From NCBI GenBank assembly GCA_038405435.1, contig JBBYHZ010000001.1: a stretch of 64,000 nt of DNA. One strand, written 5' to 3'. The notes under the pieces were generated by a model. The model was not told where the DNA came from. It saw only the letters and a program-made list of their open reading frames with translations, and ran no database searches. The translations under genes and the position numbers were made by a program. Source of the stretch: Dryocola clanedunensis_A (GTDB lineage: Bacteria > Pseudomonadota > Gammaproteobacteria > Enterobacterales > Enterobacteriaceae). This document shows positions 63,268 through 64,000 of the stretch, in pieces; position 1 is the stretch's first letter; each line of letters starts with the position of its first letter.

Positions 63268-63685
63268 CGCGAGCCTGCCTGCGGGCTTCACGGGCCAGCT
63301 CAAAGCGATAGACCTTATCCACCACCAGCGCGGTCAGCCCCAGTACCAGCAGGGTGCTGATGGCAATGACCAGAAATATCCGCCAGCCGTCCACCATCAG
63401 CAGCTGCAGGTAATTGACCACCGCGACCACCGCGGGCACAAAAAAGAGCAGCATTTCGGCCAGCAGCCAGCGCGACCCTTCGCGCACCCACTTCAGCGGC
63501 ACAACCCGGCAGATAATGAGCATCAGCAGCAATAACATGCCGACGATATTGGCAGGAAGCGGCAGATGCCAGCGGTCAACGGCCCACTGGGCGAGGATAA
63601 ATAAGCCCGCATACAGGGCGACCTGGACGGGCACCTGAATGCGGTTAACAACTGAAGGCGTAAAACGTCTTAACGCCACGGCCAT
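63260..63685 (-). CDS. LrgA/CidA-family holin-like protein
   Basis: A membrane protein of 141 residues with four hydrophobic helices (VPVQVALYAGLFILAQWAVD, LPANIVGMLLLLMLIIC, LLAEMLLFFVPAVVAVVNYL, IFLVIAISTLLVLGLTALVV) and the LPANIVGMLLL motif of the LrgA/CidA family. It has an N-terminal basic extension and a basic tail. It is translated just before the LrgB gene with an 8-base overlap. The pair is convergent with actP. Family members act as holin/antiholin-like proteins in other bacteria; enterobacterial roles are little known. Confidence 0.85.
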   Translation of the reverse strand: MAVALRRFTPSVVNRIQVPVQVALYAGLFILAQWAVDRWHLPLPANIVGMLLLLMLIICRVVPLKWVREGSRWLLAEMLLFFVPAVVAVVNYLQLLMVDGWRIFLVIAISTLLVLGLTALVVDKVYRFELAREARRQARGE

Positions 63686-63766
63686 GGTTATACAACTCCG
63701 CGATAAACGAGAGCCGCATTATAGGAGGGCCGCAGCGCCAAAAATAATGAATTAAAAGCATTGCAC

Positions 63767-64000
63767 CTATAGTGGTGCGGAATAGTTGCTGTGGCCGTAG
63801 GCGGAGGGGCTGCCCTCGTGAACGGCGTTAAACACCACCCCATCCAGCGTGATATTGCACTTTGAAAAGCGGCTCAGCGCAATATCCAGATCCCTGAGGT
63901 TATTGGTTTTATAACGCAGCACCAGCAGCGCCAGGCCAACGTGCTGCGCGACGATAGCCGCATCGGTAATGGGCAAAATGGGCGGCGTATCGATTATCAC
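63767..64000 (-). CDS. C-terminal part of a Wzc/Etk-like tyrosine kinase (partial)
   Basis: The frame enters from the right edge and ends at 63767. It shows the Walker B-like IIDTPPILPITDAAIVAQH, then VLRYKTNNLRDLDIALSRF and DGVVFNAV, as in the C-terminal kinase domain of bacterial BY-kinases that control exopolysaccharide export. The tail GSPSAYGHSNYSAPL has only two tyrosines, fewer than the clustered tyrosines of Wzc. The 5' part lies outside the window. Confidence 0.75.
   Translation of the reverse strand: MIIDTPPILPITDAAIVAQHVGLALLVLRYKTNNLRDLDIALSRFSKCNITLDGVVFNAVHEGSPSAYGHSNYSAPL

Overview
The window is chromosomal DNA from a gamma-proteobacterium of the Enterobacteriaceae. Many proteins match Escherichia coli K-12 proteins almost residue for residue (PhnC-P, FdhF, Acs, ActP, GltP, FimA-H, FimB/FimE, CrfC, YjdM). 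The gene order differs from E. coli, and the window carries genes common in the Enterobacter/Leclercia/Lelliottia group, such as a D-lyxose isomerase with a sugar ABC transporter and an LrgA/LrgB pair beside actP. I would place it in or near that group; the species cannot be read from the sequence.

Layout. 1-12.2 kb: a contact-dependent inhibition locus cdiB-cdiA-cdiI on the minus strand, whose CdiA ends in a toxin-50 type domain. 12.3-17.1 kb: yjcZ-crfC (minus strand), then yjdM and yjdN (plus strand). 17.2-25.8 kb: a complete type 1-like fimbrial cluster fimBE-[fimS]-AICDFGH on the minus strand. It has a recognisable invertible promoter element that, in this assembly, points away from fimA (phase OFF). 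26.2-27.4 kb: a lone DUF2235 alpha/beta hydrolase. 27.6-38.6 kb: the complete phosphonate operon phnCDEFGHIJKLMNOP with a probable Pho box and REP elements in three of its gaps. 38.6-39.8 kb: a REP-associated tyrosine transposase (RAYT) and a 5'-truncated tandem copy, surrounded by REP palindromes. 39.8-41 kb: an unknown gene and yjdP. 41.2-48.4 kb: a hybrid sensor kinase, then an Rbs-type sugar ABC transporter and D-lyxose isomerase. 48.5-50.6 kb: four tandem 561-bp units, each a full hok/sok-type toxin-antitoxin locus. 50.6-51.4 kb: an OmpR-type response regulator. 51.6-53.8 kb: selenoprotein formate dehydrogenase H. 54-56.6 kb: a DUF3300/DUF2950 envelope pair. 56.7-62.5 kb: gltP and the acetate module acs-yjcH-actP. 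62.6-63.7 kb: an LrgAB pair. The window ends inside a BY-kinase-like gene.

How the parts work together. The phn genes take up phosphonates, transfer them to ribose through PhnGHIJ and break the C-P bond under phosphate limitation. PhnM, PhnN, PhnO and PhnP process the products, and PhnF represses. The acs-yjcH-actP genes import and activate acetate. FimB and FimE flip the fimS promoter to switch pili on or off. The kinase, transporter, isomerase and regulator block looks like a pentose (probably lyxose-related) acquisition unit with a hok/sok array inserted in it.

The most unusual element is the four-copy hok/sok array. The copies are nearly identical except at three bases in the loop that the 5' end of each Sok RNA would recognise, so the four antitoxins may each be specific for their own toxin mRNA.
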